Shown: positions 15,938 through 24,847, counted from the stretch's first letter. The stretch: DNA of 64,000 nucleotides from Proteiniclasticum aestuarii (GCF_017368455.1 NZ_JAFNJU010000002.1:293177-357176); one strand, 5' to 3'. Program-made: numbers and translations. The notes: generated by a model from the letters alone, not told the origin.

Positions 15938-17032
15938 CTATTTCAGAGCCGGCTCGAAGATGGGGTCCAGGTCCACTGGTTTCACTTCCTCATCGGGGAT
16001 CAGGTAGGCTTCATCGGACAGATAGGATTTTCTTCTCTTCTCCAGATTCTCATCAATGAGGCCATAGACCTGATTCAGTGTCTTGGCCGGCGTGAAGTTT
16101 ACGATCTTCTGGATGTTGTCCTGTACCAGCTTCAATGTGGCCAGCTCTCCCTGCCAGTGCTGCACGAGAATGGGCACCGGAATCTTATTGAGAATATAGC
16201 TGGAACCGAAGAACAGAATGGCCAGATCGTCCATCTTTCCGAGAACAGGAACCTTGCTTGGTATGATATCGGCAGGAACCAGAGGATAGCCGAAGGTGAA
16301 GGCGATCAGAACCTTGTCTCTTTTCGCCACCCGCTTATCCTTCATGAGCCGTAGGGCCAGAGCATACATATCCGGCAGGATGAAGGCATATTTCGCCAGA
16401 TTCTTCTTATCGTAGGGCACCTTCTCCAGAATCTTGTATCGGAAATCCGTATAGGAATCTTCCGTACGGTCCAGGAGGCCCAGCTTTCTGTTGAACTCGG
16501 CGAGCTTTCTTTCCTCTTCTTCTCTCTTCAGTCTTTCTTCTTCTTCCTGATCCTTGCCGGCTTCCTCCTGCATGGCATCAATGTCGGCTTCAATGCCTTT
16601 TAGCCTCAGGGATAAAATACCGTTCTCCATGAGGAAATGCTCCACTTCCAGGTGCACATGGGGCACCTGCTGAAGCGCTTCGTCGATATTCACGGACAAG
16701 GCCTTGTTTTCATAGGTGAGGCCCATTTCGGAAGCTTTCTTGGCTGCCGTCTTGGAGGCGATGTTCAGAATGAATTTGGGTATCCCCACCTTCAGCACTT
16801 TGATGCGCTCGATCTTCAAGGTCAGAATGTTATTGAACACACTGAGGATTCTCACCTTGGCCAGGAAGGGAATATTGATGATCTTCTTGAAGCTGCCCTC
16901 GATCTGGATGAAATTATCTTCCAGTTTCACGTCTTTGAATGTAAGTTCCGGCACTTTGGTTTCCACCAGAGTTTTCAGATCATACATGATGTCTTCCGCA
17001 CTTAACGTTGTGGTAACAGATGTCACTCTCAT
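15938..17032 (-). CDS. DUF1232 (YkvA-like) domain protein
   Basis: 364 residues. Start MRVTSVTTTLSAEDIMYDL follows AGGAGATAAATTT; longer upstream starts have no ribosome site. The N-terminal half (1-160) is a beta-rich domain of unknown family rich in FKDVKLEDNFIQIEG-like strands; a Glu/Lys-rich coiled segment lies at about 165-195 (EEEERLKREEEERKL). The C-terminal half contains the DUF1232 motif YPLVPADIIPSKVPVLGKMDD followed by a hydrophobic helix. Function unknown, perhaps membrane-associated. Extended -10 TGC-TATAAT near 17090 is a possible promoter. Confidence 0.75.
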   Translation of the reverse strand: MRVTSVTTTLSAEDIMYDLKTLVETKVPELTFKDVKLEDNFIQIEGSFKKIINIPFLAKVRILSVFNNILTLKIERIKVLKVGIPKFILNIASKTAAKKASEMGLTYENKALSVNIDEALQQVPHVHLEVEHFLMENGILSLRLKGIEADIDAMQEEAGKDQEEEERLKREEEERKLAEFNRKLGLLDRTEDSYTDFRYKILEKVPYDKKNLAKYAFILPDMYALALRLMKDKRVAKRDKVLIAFTFGYPLVPADIIPSKVPVLGKMDDLAILFFGSSYILNKIPVPILVQHWQGELATLKLVQDNIQKIVNFTPAKTLNQVYGLIDENLEKRRKSYLSDEAYLIPDEEVKPVDLDPIFEPALK

Positions 17033-17164
17033 AAATTTATCTCCTTTCAATGATTCTTGAAAGCTATTACGCATAATATATAACATTATTATAGCAAGTT
17101 CTTTCTTCCTTATGAGGAACTCTTTGAAATATTTCAATTAACTTAACATTTCACAGCCCCGTCT

Positions 17165-18127
17165 TCATCCTTTTTCCCTGAACCCTGAAGTGAAGAGAAG
17201 AATCCCAAGCGTCACGGCAATGCCTCCCAGAAGACCCCCGATGTGACCGAAGTTGTCGATGTTGCTGGAGGTGAATCCCGAGAAGAGATTGATGGCCAGA
17301 ACGATGAGGATTCTGGAAAACATGGATTTCATGGATTTCTTCCTGCCGAAGAGGGTGATGACCAGGATGGCGCCCAGAAGACCGAATATGGCGCCGGATG
17401 CCCCCACCGCCACATTGGGCGTATAGAGATAGCTGAGAAGCCCCCCTGTCACGGCGGAAAAAGAGTAGATCCCAAGCATCTTCCATTTTCCCATGAACTC
17501 CTCCACGATCCTGCCCAGGGCGAACAGGGCATACATGTTGAAGAGCACATGCATGAAATCCGCATGAAGGAAAGCGGACGTGAAGAGTCTGTAGTACTGT
17601 CCGGCCTGAATGAGCTCATTGACCTTGGCGCCGTATCGGATCAGCACAAAGATATCGATGTCCAGCCCTCCTGATTTTATGGCCGTGAAGGTATAGATCA
17701 GAATATTCAGGACCATGAGGGTGAAGGTCACCGCCATGGACCGGAGTGTCATCTTCTGGTTCACCACCGCTTTTCGAGACAGCACCGATCTTGTGACATC
17801 GTCATGCCCGAAGAACTTTCCTTCCTCATCCACATAGACCTCGGAATAGTTCGGAAGCTTCTCCTTCAGGGGTGCGGGATGTCCCCCCGTGAAGACGATA
17901 TTCACCACATAAGCCGGGATGCTGTTCATCCTTGCATGATTCATGAACGCCAGAAGATTTTCATCTTCCTTCCCAAGGGTGGAAAAGATCACGGCTAAAA
18001 ACCCATTCTTGATGGGTGTATACAGGTAGAAGTTCAGGTCCTCTTCAATGGAATGAAACTCTTCCAGAAAAAAACCTTTCTCATCGATGAGAAGATCCAT
18101 GGTCTCCCGAATCACTTTGTTTATCAT
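17165..18127 (-). CDS. Rhomboid family intramembrane serine protease
   Basis: About 320 residues. A 120-residue cytosolic N-terminal domain precedes six or seven transmembrane helices starting near residue 135. Catalytic Ser is in GASGAIFGLLGA and His in NFGHIGGLLGG, the standard GxSG/H dyad; HADFMHVLFNMYALFALG carries the conserved His and Asn loop. Start MINKVIRETMDL chosen because GGGAGGCGGCT precedes it; a GTG 15 nt upstream has no ribosome site. Substrate unknown. Downstream of the pepF terminator, so probably separately transcribed. Confidence 0.92.
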   Translation of the reverse strand: MINKVIRETMDLLIDEKGFFLEEFHSIEEDLNFYLYTPIKNGFLAVIFSTLGKEDENLLAFMNHARMNSIPAYVVNIVFTGGHPAPLKEKLPNYSEVYVDEEGKFFGHDDVTRSVLSRKAVVNQKMTLRSMAVTFTLMVLNILIYTFTAIKSGGLDIDIFVLIRYGAKVNELIQAGQYYRLFTSAFLHADFMHVLFNMYALFALGRIVEEFMGKWKMLGIYSFSAVTGGLLSYLYTPNVAVGASGAIFGLLGAILVITLFGRKKSMKSMFSRILIVLAINLFSGFTSSNIDNFGHIGGLLGGIAVTLGILLFTSGFREKG

Positions 18128-18188
18128 AGCCGCCTCCCGCACTGGTAACTTACTCTGATTTTACCCTAAAAATTGGAACTAGGAAAGA

Positions 18189-18213
18189 AGAAGACCCTCT
18201 AAAAGGGCCTTCT
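18189..18213 (-). terminator. Terminator after pepF
   Basis: Arms AGAAGACCCT and AGGGCCTTCT (one mismatch region) close to the pepF stop; followed by TTCTTTCCT on the minus strand. Confidence 0.65.
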
Positions 18214-18222
18214 CCGTATCTT

Positions 18223-20022
18223 CTATCTGCTTTGAATATATTCTTCCAGCATATCCAGAAGTTCATTGAACCTTCTGATGGTGGCTTCCAGTGGAGCTTT
18301 ACTTGTCATATCCACGCCTGCAGTCTGCAGCGTCTCCACGGGGTAATCACTTCCTCCGGTGGAAAGGAATCCGATAAAGCGCTTCACTGCTTCCTCACCT
18401 TCTTTGAGGATGCTTTCCGCAAAGGCACTGGCCGCAGCATAGCCGGTGGCATACTGATACACATAGAAATCACGGTAGAAATGAGGAATTCTCGCCCATT
18501 CCACTTCGATTTCCTTATCGATGACGATGTCTTCTCCGAAATACTTTCTGTTGAGATCCAGCCACAGGGCACTGAAGTCTTCCCCAGTCATCGGGGTACC
18601 CTTCTGTATGGTTTCATGGGTGATCTTCTCGAACTCCGCAAACATCAGCTGTCTGAAAACAGTGGTCCGGATCTGCTCCAGTTCCTGATTCACCAGATAA
18701 AGCTTCTTCACCGGATCCGTCTCGTTTTCGATCTGATGATGGATCAGGAGCTTTTCATTGGTGGTGGATGCCACTTCTGCCACAAACAGCGTGTAGTCCC
18801 CATAGATGAACGGCTGATGCTTTCTGGAGTAGTAGGAATGAATGGAGTGACCCATTTCATGAACCAGTGTGGATACATCTCTCAGTTTGTCATGATAGTT
18901 CAGAAGGATATAGGGCTCTGTATCATAGGCACCTGAAGAGTACGCTCCGCTTCTCTTTCCTTTGTTTTCATAGATGTCGATCCATCCGTTTTCCACGCCG
19001 CTTCTGAAGATGGAAAGATACTCTTCGCCCATGGGCTTTAAGCCTTCCAGTGCAAGCTTCACCCCTTCGTCAAAGGAAATCTTCTCTTCCGGTACATCGA
19101 TGATGGGCACATAGAGGTCATACATATGGATCTCATCCAGATTCAGAAGTCTCTTCTTGATATCCACGTAGCGGTGCAGTGCGCCCACGCCTTCACTGAT
19201 GGTTTCCAGGGAATTGTCATAGACTTCCACTGGAATGTTGTTGGGGCTTAAGGAAGCTTCGATGGGCCCTTCATAGTTTCTCAGCTTCGCCTTCAGATTG
19301 AAGGTCTTCATGTTGGAGGAAAGCATGGTTCCAATGGAATTCTTGTACTTTCCGTAGGTACCGAAGAGCTCCTTGAAGGCATTTTCTCTCAGGGTTCTAT
19401 CCTTGCTGATGATGTAGTTGGAGTAGCTTCCTTCGGTCATGGGATGCATGTTGCCTTCCCCGTCTTCCACATCGCTGAAAGTCATGTCCGCATTGGTGAA
19501 GATGGAGAAGATGTCATCGGGTGCATTGAGTGAATCCGAAAGAGTCGCCAGAAGCTCTTCTTTCTCCTTGCTCAGCACATGGGGCTTCTCCTTCACGATG
19601 GACTCGATGTAGAATCTGTATCCCGAAAGATCCTCATCTTCCAGATAGTTCTTGATGGTCTCATCGCTCAGGGAAAGAAGCTCCGGTACAAAGTAGCTGG
19701 CCATGGCGCTGTATTCCGCCACATACTGGGCGATTTTGGACATGATGACCTGCTGCTTCGTATTGCCCGTATCCTCATCGTTTTTCATATGCGCATAGAC
19801 ATACAGCTTTTCCACAATTCTCGTATACTTCTCATAATCCTTGAGATAGGCAAGAAGGCTTTCCTTCTCATGAAGTCTGTCCTTGTAGTTTACTAGAACC
19901 GTCGCTTCCTTTTTGACTCTTTCCAGTTCCTTTTCAAACTCTTCATTGGATGCATAGATATCATGAATTCTCCACTGATGCTTCGCATCGATCTCGCTTC
20001 TCAGTTTCACTTTTTCGCTCAT
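18223..20022 (-). CDS. pepF: Oligoendopeptidase F
   Basis: Cytosolic M3-family zinc metallopeptidase that degrades 7- to 17-residue peptides. HEMGH zinc motif is in STLVHEMGHSIHSYYS (about residue 385) and the third ligand Glu in LFVAEVASTTNE. The 599-residue length is typical. Start MSEKVKLRSEIDAKHQW follows GGAGGTACCT; the upstream in-frame ATG lacks spacing. Promoter TTGAAA-16-TATAAT at 20056-20083. Monocistronic. Confidence 0.97.
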   Translation of the reverse strand: MSEKVKLRSEIDAKHQWRIHDIYASNEEFEKELERVKKEATVLVNYKDRLHEKESLLAYLKDYEKYTRIVEKLYVYAHMKNDEDTGNTKQQVIMSKIAQYVAEYSAMASYFVPELLSLSDETIKNYLEDEDLSGYRFYIESIVKEKPHVLSKEKEELLATLSDSLNAPDDIFSIFTNADMTFSDVEDGEGNMHPMTEGSYSNYIISKDRTLRENAFKELFGTYGKYKNSIGTMLSSNMKTFNLKAKLRNYEGPIEASLSPNNIPVEVYDNSLETISEGVGALHRYVDIKKRLLNLDEIHMYDLYVPIIDVPEEKISFDEGVKLALEGLKPMGEEYLSIFRSGVENGWIDIYENKGKRSGAYSSGAYDTEPYILLNYHDKLRDVSTLVHEMGHSIHSYYSRKHQPFIYGDYTLFVAEVASTTNEKLLIHHQIENETDPVKKLYLVNQELEQIRTTVFRQLMFAEFEKITHETIQKGTPMTGEDFSALWLDLNRKYFGEDIVIDKEIEVEWARIPHFYRDFYVYQYATGYAAASAFAESILKEGEEAVKRFIGFLSTGGSDYPVETLQTAGVDMTSKAPLEATIRRFNELLDMLEEYIQSR

Positions 20023-20055
20023 AGGTACCTCCATAAAATTTTATTGGTTCCTTCC

Positions 20056-20083
20056 ATTATACGGCACAGAATCTCACTTTCAA
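20056..20083 (-). promoter_or_regulatory. pepF promoter
   Basis: Minus strand TTGAAA, 16-bp spacer, TATAAT, about 35 bp before the start codon. Confidence 0.65.
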
Positions 20084-20142
20084 AGGAAAAGCGCTCTTCT
20101 TCTATGCTTTGCCAGAAGATTCTGTACTACCTGAAAAAAGAA

Positions 20143-20181
20143 GAATCCTTCCTCTGCTGATTTCAAGCAGGGAAAGGATTC
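20143..20181 (-). terminator. Terminator after the zinc-binding lipoprotein gene
   Basis: Long near-perfect stem from GAATCCTT and AAGGATTC with inner CTGCT/AGCAG, followed on the minus strand by TTCTTTTTT. Confidence 0.85.
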
Positions 20182-20189
20182 CCGTTTTC

Positions 20190-21179
20190 TTACTTTTTGA
20201 AGCTCTCCAGAACCTTTTCATAGGTTTCTTCCAGCGTTTCCAGAAGATCCCCTGATGCTTCCAGAGGATTGATGGCCACCGTTTCACTGCCCGCTTCTCT
20301 GGCCAGGGTCTCAGAAACCTTAGGAGAAGCATTTTCCTCCAGGAAGATGGTCCCGATTTCCTCTGCCTTCACGAAATTAATCAGCTCCTCCAGGGTCTTG
20401 GGTGTAGGTTCTCCCTCCTGGAAAGGTCCCTCCACAGACTTCTGCACCAGTCCCAGTTCCCTTGTCATGTAGCCGAAGGCCGCATGTCCTGTGACAAAGG
20501 CTTGCCCTTCATAGTCCTTGAATTTCTCCACATACTCTTCTTGCAGCACCTTCACATCCGCAGCAAATCCGTTGTAGTTGTTCTCGAAGATCTGTGCGCC
20601 TTCAGGAAGAGCAGCAGTAAGTTCAGCCTTCACATGTTCCGCCATGATGGTCAGCGCGTCCAGAGACATCCAGATATGGGGGTCGAATGTTCCATGTTCA
20701 TGCCCTTCTTCCTCTTCATGGTTGTGGTCATCGTCCACTTCATCCAGATGAATGAGATCCACCCCCTGGGAAAGATCGATGAGTTTCAGGCTGCTGTTTC
20801 CTGAATTCTCCACAGCCTTCTCCACCCAGGGCTCCATTTCCAGTCCGTTGATGAAGAGAAACTCCACTTCCGTGAGTTTGCCCATGTCCTTGATGGTGGG
20901 TTCGAAATGATGGGCATCTGAGCCCTCCGGTACGATTCTATAGGTTTTTACCAGGCTTCCGCCGACGATCTTCACGATCTGGTCCACAGGATTGATGGTG
21001 GTGGCCACTTCTATGGCTTCCAGCTTCTCCTGCTCTGGCTCATTCTCTTCCACCTGTTCTCCTGTCTCTGTTTCAGGGGCTGTATCTACAGGCGCTTCTT
21101 CCGCAGGTTTCGCGCTGCATCCTCCGATGACAGCTGCCACCGCTATGATTCCAATCAGGATTTTCAATCTTTTTTTCAT
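20190..21179 (-). CDS. znuA: Zinc ABC transporter substrate-binding lipoprotein (ZnuA/AdcA type)
   Basis: Captures Zn(II) outside the membrane. Lipoprotein signal with VAAVIGGC (lipobox, Cys about residue 21). Cluster-A-1 SBP fold; first ligand His in EGSDAHHFEPTI, a His/Glu-rich loop (DDDHNHEEEEGHEHG, about 150-164), second His in DPHIWMS, third in VTGHAAFGYM, last acidic ligand in IFLEENASPK. The His-rich loop is characteristic of zinc-specific members. Divergent from the ATPase-permease pair, with promoter and Zur-like dyad in the shared intergenic region. Confidence 0.94.
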   Translation of the reverse strand: MKKRLKILIGIIAVAAVIGGCSAKPAEEAPVDTAPETETGEQVEENEPEQEKLEAIEVATTINPVDQIVKIVGGSLVKTYRIVPEGSDAHHFEPTIKDMGKLTEVEFLFINGLEMEPWVEKAVENSGNSSLKLIDLSQGVDLIHLDEVDDDHNHEEEEGHEHGTFDPHIWMSLDALTIMAEHVKAELTAALPEGAQIFENNYNGFAADVKVLQEEYVEKFKDYEGQAFVTGHAAFGYMTRELGLVQKSVEGPFQEGEPTPKTLEELINFVKAEEIGTIFLEENASPKVSETLAREAGSETVAINPLEASGDLLETLEETYEKVLESFKK

Positions 21180-21197
21180 TACTTTTCCTCCAGTTGT

Positions 21198-21212
21198 TGC
21201 AAATGATTCGCA
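21198..21212. promoter_or_regulatory. Zur/Fur-type operator at znuA
   Basis: TGCAAATGATTCGCA is a 7-1-7 dyad with one mismatch, placed directly downstream of the znuA -10 (minus strand). A related TGCG...CGCA dyad follows the promoter of the Fur-family gene at 24276. Zinc-responsive repression is the natural reading. Confidence 0.6.
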
Positions 21213-21221
21213 TTAATGAGT

Positions 21222-21250
21222 ATAATAGTATAAGAAATATTCATTGTCAA
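21222..21250 (-). promoter_or_regulatory. znuA promoter
   Basis: Minus strand TTGACA, 17-bp spacer, TATTAT. The -35 overlaps the -35 of a candidate divergent promoter for znuC (TTGTCA, extended -10 TGC-TATAGT near 21262-21270). Confidence 0.75.
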
Positions 21251-21301
21251 CTACTTTTTCATGCTATAGTAGGGACTGAATTTTAAATTGGAGTGAAACA
21301 G

Positions 21302-21991
21302 ATGATTGAAATCAAAAACCTGTCCTTCTCTTATACAGGAGAAGAACCCTATCTCATCAAAGACCTCACCATGTCGATTCCAAGAGGACAGCTGATCTCC
21401 GTCATTGGTGAAAACGGCTCAGCCAAGTCGACGCTGGTGAAGCTTCTTGTGGGACTTCTGAAGCCTTTGAAAGGAAGCATCACCATGAACGTGAAAAACG
21501 TGGCCTATGTCCCCCAGCGTATGGAGTCCTTCAACAAGCAGTTTCCCATCACCGTGGAGGAAGTCTATAAAATCCATCTCAAGGGCCTGGGCATCAAAGA
21601 TGATACCCTCATTGACCGATCCCTTGGAGAAGTATCCATGACGCCCTACAAGAAAAGCCTCATCGGAGACCTTTCCGGAGGCCAGACCCAGAGAATCTTC
21701 ATCGGCAGAGCGCTTCTTGGCAATCCGGACCTCATCATCCTGGATGAGCCCTCCACAGGCATGGATCTTCGAAGTCAGAAGGAAGTCCGTCAGATTCTCA
21801 AAGCCCTCAGAGAGAAGAACGTATCCATCCTCACCGTGGAGCACAACATCTCCGCCGCCATCCACAACTCCGACTACATCATACGAATGGGAGACCATCA
21901 GGGCGTGCTCTACGACATCAAGACCTTCAAGACCAATATTCAGCACGAAGATGTGGACAATATGCTCGTCTTCAGGAAGGAGGACTTCTAA
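21302..21991 (+). CDS. znuC: Zinc ABC transporter ATPase (ZnuC/AdcC type)
   Basis: 229 residues. Walker A is GENGSAKSTLVKLL, with Ala in place of the second invariant Gly, a variant I know from metal-type ABC ATPases; signature LSGGQTQRIFIGRALL; Walker B LIILDEPSTGMD; H-loop TVEHN. Start MIEIKNLSFSYTGEE follows GGAG at 8 nt; a GTG 9 nt upstream is less likely. The stop overlaps the permease ATG as TAATG, so both are co-translated. Confidence 0.93.
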   Translation: MIEIKNLSFSYTGEEPYLIKDLTMSIPRGQLISVIGENGSAKSTLVKLLVGLLKPLKGSITMNVKNVAYVPQRMESFNKQFPITVEEVYKIHLKGLGIKDDTLIDRSLGEVSMTPYKKSLIGDLSGGQTQRIFIGRALLGNPDLIILDEPSTGMDLRSQKEVRQILKALREKNVSILTVEHNISAAIHNSDYIIRMGDHQGVLYDIKTFKTNIQHEDVDNMLVFRKEDF

Positions 21992-22782
21992 TGCTTTCCT
22001 ATCCATTTATGCAGAATGCCCTCATGGCAGGGGCCATGATTGCTGTGCTTTGTCCGATCATCGGAATCTTCCTCGTGCTTCGAAGATATTCCATGATGGG
22101 GGATACCCTGGCCCATTCCTCCCTGGCAGGAATCGCCATCGGGATCGTCATCGGCATCAGCCCGACCATCTCCTCCGTGATTTTCACAACCCTTGCAGCG
22201 CTTCTGGTGGAATTTCTCAGAGACCGCTTCAAACGATACGCGGAGATTCTCATGTCCGTGGTGATGACGCTTTCTGTAGGTATCGCCATCATTCTGGTCT
22301 CCAGCGGACAGGCCAACACCAACATCAATCAGTACCTCTTCGGAAGCATCCTCACCGTCACCAGGCAGGACCTTCTGCTGGTACTCGGCGTCACCATCGT
22401 CACGGCCATTGCCGTCCTCTACTATTATAATGAACTGATCTATACCACCTTCGACGAAGACGGTGCACACATCATAAGCATCAAAGTGAAGCGAATCAAC
22501 TACATCTTCGCACTCCTCATGGGACTTGCCATATCCGTTTCCATCCGAATCACCGGTGTTCTTGTGATCTCCTCGCTCATTGTCCTGCCTGTGGCATCGG
22601 CCATGCAGTTCAAAAAGGGCTTCACCAAGACCCTCTTTCTCAGCATCTTCATCGGCCTTCTGGACATCATGCTGGGCCTTGTATTCTCCTACATCCTGGA
22701 CAGCGCGCCTGGAGGTACCATCGCCATCATGAGCGTCATCACCATGCTGAGTTCCCTTCTTTTAAACCCTTCCAGTAAATAG
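21991..22782 (+). CDS. znuB: Zinc ABC transporter permease (ZnuB/AdcB type)
   Basis: 263 residues, eight or so hydrophobic helices, ABC-3 family. Starts MLSYPFMQNALMAGAMIAVLC, which is typical; MMGDTLAHSSLAG is the family motif that contacts the ATPase, and GVLVISSLIVLPVASAMQ is the conserved late loop. Works with the ATPase overlapping it and the divergent lipoprotein. Closed by a strong terminator shared with the convergent PFK gene. Confidence 0.94.
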   Translation: MLSYPFMQNALMAGAMIAVLCPIIGIFLVLRRYSMMGDTLAHSSLAGIAIGIVIGISPTISSVIFTTLAALLVEFLRDRFKRYAEILMSVVMTLSVGIAIILVSSGQANTNINQYLFGSILTVTRQDLLLVLGVTIVTAIAVLYYYNELIYTTFDEDGAHIISIKVKRINYIFALLMGLAISVSIRITGVLVISSLIVLPVASAMQFKKGFTKTLFLSIFIGLLDIMLGLVFSYILDSAPGGTIAIMSVITMLSSLLLNPSSK

Positions 22783-22800
22783 CTGCAGGGAAGAAAAGAA

Positions 22801-22841
22801 AAAGTCCCCCCAGCAGAACTCTTTCTGCAGGGTGGGACTTT
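22801..22841. terminator. Bidirectional terminator
   Basis: AAAGTCCC and GGGACTTT arms, plus inner CAGA/TCTG pairs, between convergent znuB and the PFK gene. Confidence 0.8.
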
Positions 22842-22885
22842 CATGGAAAGCCTCTTCAGCCTTTCCGCATCTTTTACAGTTTCAG

Positions 22886-24088
22886 CTATTTTTCATGGAA
22901 ATGGTGAATCACCCGGTACTCCGGAAGCTTTCCGGTAAGAGGCCTGAAATACTTCAGCGCTTCTTCGGTGATGTTCATGCCGTCTTCCGTGACCATGTCA
23001 AGGGGCATGTACTTCACATGATTGGCGATACTTGATGCATCCGTTGAGGTGTATTCCACTTCATAGGGCTCATCGGATTTTCTCACCAGAATGGAAACTT
23101 TACCCGTTTCCCCGTCCTTCGCCATGAGCAGTGCTCGTTCACCCAGACGGAAGGCTTCTAGAAGGTCCACCTCTGATGCCAGATGGAAGGCGGATCTCTG
23201 AAGGGTGGATAGTTCAAGGACTTTCACTCTGCTGGTGACCCCGGCGGAAACGATGATGTTTTTCAGCGCATTTCCTGCTCCACCGAGCTGGGCATGTCCA
23301 AAGGAGTCATGGGCATGGGCTTTGGTGGCTGCAAGGAAGGACCCGTCCTTCAGGCGCACACCTTCCGATGCCACGATGTAGACATGATTCTTCTCCTTGT
23401 AGATTTCCTCCACACGCTGAAGGAATTTCTCCTCATCAAAGGGCACTTCAGGCAGCAGAATGATGTCAGCGCATCTTCTTCCATTGTAGGTTGCCAGGGC
23501 GCCGGAGGCTGCCAGCCACCCTGCATCTCTGCCCATGGTTTCCGTGATGAAGACCCCGTTGTTGGTGTAGACCATGGAGTCCAGATAGCTTTCCAGAACA
23601 CTGGTCGCTATGTAGCGCGCCGCGGAGCCGAACCCCGGTGCATGGTCGATGACCTGAAGATCATTGTCCACGGTCTTGGGAATCCCGATGAAGTTCATGT
23701 CGATTTCATGCTCCTTTGCATAGGCAGCAAGCTTTCTGACTGTATCCTGGGAATCATTTCCCCCTGCATAGAAGAAGGCCTTGATATCATGCTTTCTGAA
23801 GATCTCAAAGAGCTTTCTGTATTCTTCTTTGCTGTCTTCATAGTTCTTCAGCTTGTATCTGCAGGAACCAAGGGCTGCAGAAGGGGTATACCGGATGGTT
23901 TCGATTTCTTCGTCGCTGAGCTGGCCGAGATCAAAGAAATCTTCATTTAAGATTCCCTCAATGCCGTTGATGCCTGCATAGACGATGTCGAAATAGCTGA
24001 TTTCATTGTTCTTCTTCAATAAACCCATGACCGAAGCATTGATGACGGATGTCGGTCCACCGGATTGAGCAATCACACAATTTTTCAT
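22886..24088 (-). CDS. 6-phosphofructokinase, pyrophosphate-dependent type
   Basis: 400 residues. PFK fold with AQSGGPTSVINAS (phosphate loop), YAGGNDSQDTV and GIPKTVDNDL. ATP-dependent enzymes have GGDGS and PGTIDND; the Asp in GGNDS and the Lys in PKTVDND are the residues that mark PPi-linked enzymes. MGRDAGWLA and the long C-terminal region fit the same group. It would convert fructose-6-phosphate to the 1,6-bisphosphate reversibly with PPi. Promoter on the minus strand: TTCATT-17-TAGAAT at 24122-24150. Not linked to other glycolytic genes here. Confidence 0.88.
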   Translation of the reverse strand: MKNCVIAQSGGPTSVINASVMGLLKKNNEISYFDIVYAGINGIEGILNEDFFDLGQLSDEEIETIRYTPSAALGSCRYKLKNYEDSKEEYRKLFEIFRKHDIKAFFYAGGNDSQDTVRKLAAYAKEHEIDMNFIGIPKTVDNDLQVIDHAPGFGSAARYIATSVLESYLDSMVYTNNGVFITETMGRDAGWLAASGALATYNGRRCADIILLPEVPFDEEKFLQRVEEIYKEKNHVYIVASEGVRLKDGSFLAATKAHAHDSFGHAQLGGAGNALKNIIVSAGVTSRVKVLELSTLQRSAFHLASEVDLLEAFRLGERALLMAKDGETGKVSILVRKSDEPYEVEYTSTDASSIANHVKYMPLDMVTEDGMNITEEALKYFRPLTGKLPEYRVIHHFHEK

Positions 24089-24121
24089 TTGGATACCTCT
24101 CTCATAACTTATTTCAAATTC

Positions 24122-24150
24122 ATTCTAGCATAGAAATCCAGTGAAATGAA
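24122..24150 (-). promoter_or_regulatory. PFK promoter
   Basis: Minus strand TTCATT, 17-bp spacer, TGC-TAGAAT; leader of about 30 nt to a GAGAGAGG ribosome site. Confidence 0.55.
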
Positions 24151-24208
24151 CTTGAAACGAAAACCTTACCCGAGAATCCAGATAAACAGACTGCCACCAC
24201 CGCGCTGA

Positions 24209-24237
24209 TTGATAATTCTTCTCAGCCATACTATAAT
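24209..24237 (+). promoter_or_regulatory. Promoter of the Fur-family gene
   Basis: TTGATA, 17-bp spacer, TATAAT, about 38 bp before the start codon. Confidence 0.8.
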
Positions 24238-24244
24238 GAGTACA

Positions 24245-24258
24245 TGCGAAAATGCGCA
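24245..24258. promoter_or_regulatory. Zur/Fur-like operator of the Fur-family gene
   Basis: TGCG-AAAATG-CGCA sits about 7 bp downstream of the -10, the same place as the TGCAAATGATTCGCA dyad at znuA. Suggests autoregulation by the encoded protein. Confidence 0.5.
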
Positions 24259-24275
24259 TACAAGGAGCGATATTC

Positions 24276-24701
24276 ATGAATACTACCCAGACCCTCAAAA
24301 AGCATAGCATCAAGATCACGAAGCCACGTGTGGCGATTTATGAGATTCTGGATCATGAGCTTCAGGGGATTGAAGCGGACTACATCTACAACAGATGCCT
24401 GGAAGAGAATATTTCTCTCAACCTCAGCACGGTCTACCGTACCCTGGATCTTTTTGAAGAGAAGAACCTCATCGAAAAGTATGATCTGGGCGAGAAGAAA
24501 TACAACTACAGCCTGATCCGTCATGGACACCACCACATCGTGGAATGTGACCGCTGTCACAAGGTCATCAACCTGGACTGTCCCATGAAGCAGATCGAAG
24601 ACCTCATCACAAAAGAGACCGGTTTTCATCTCACGGAGCATCATCTGGAGATGAAAGGCATCTGCAGAGAATGCATGGAAAAGCAGAAGACGAAAAAATA
24701 G
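24276..24701 (+). CDS. Fur family metal regulator, probably Zur
   Basis: 141 residues. N-terminal winged helix (KHSIKITKPRVAIYEILD, SLNLSTVYRTLDLFEEKNLI), hinge, then the dimerisation domain with HGHHHIVECDRCHKVINLDC and CRECMEKQKTKK, whose two CxxC pairs form the structural zinc site; the HHH and Glu/His further on form the regulatory site. Start MNTTQTLKKHSIK follows AAGGAG at 8 nt. The family (Fur, Zur, PerR) cannot be split by sequence with confidence; the shared operator with znuA argues for Zur. Own terminator follows. Confidence 0.88.
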   Translation: MNTTQTLKKHSIKITKPRVAIYEILDHELQGIEADYIYNRCLEENISLNLSTVYRTLDLFEEKNLIEKYDLGEKKYNYSLIRHGHHHIVECDRCHKVINLDCPMKQIEDLITKETGFHLTEHHLEMKGICRECMEKQKTKK

Positions 24702-24711
24702 CAGCACATAC

Positions 24712-24742
24712 GCATCATTTCATCAGGAAATGATGCTTTTTT
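24712..24742 (+). terminator. Terminator of the Fur-family gene
   Basis: Ten-bp perfect arms GCATCATTTC/GAAATGATGC, 5-nt loop, then TTTTTT. Confidence 0.92.
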
Positions 24743-24817
24743 CATTCCAGGACGGCGTGTGAGAAACAGAGCTCCTCTGAATGAACTTCATTTTCTTAAG
24801 TTTACCTGCGATATTTC

Positions 24818-24847
24818 TTGACCTGATTTCCTGTTACCCCTTAAAAT
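24818..24847 (+). promoter_or_regulatory. Promoter of the Lrp-family gene
   Basis: TTGACC, 18-bp spacer, TAAAAT, about 67 bp before the start. Confidence 0.6.
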
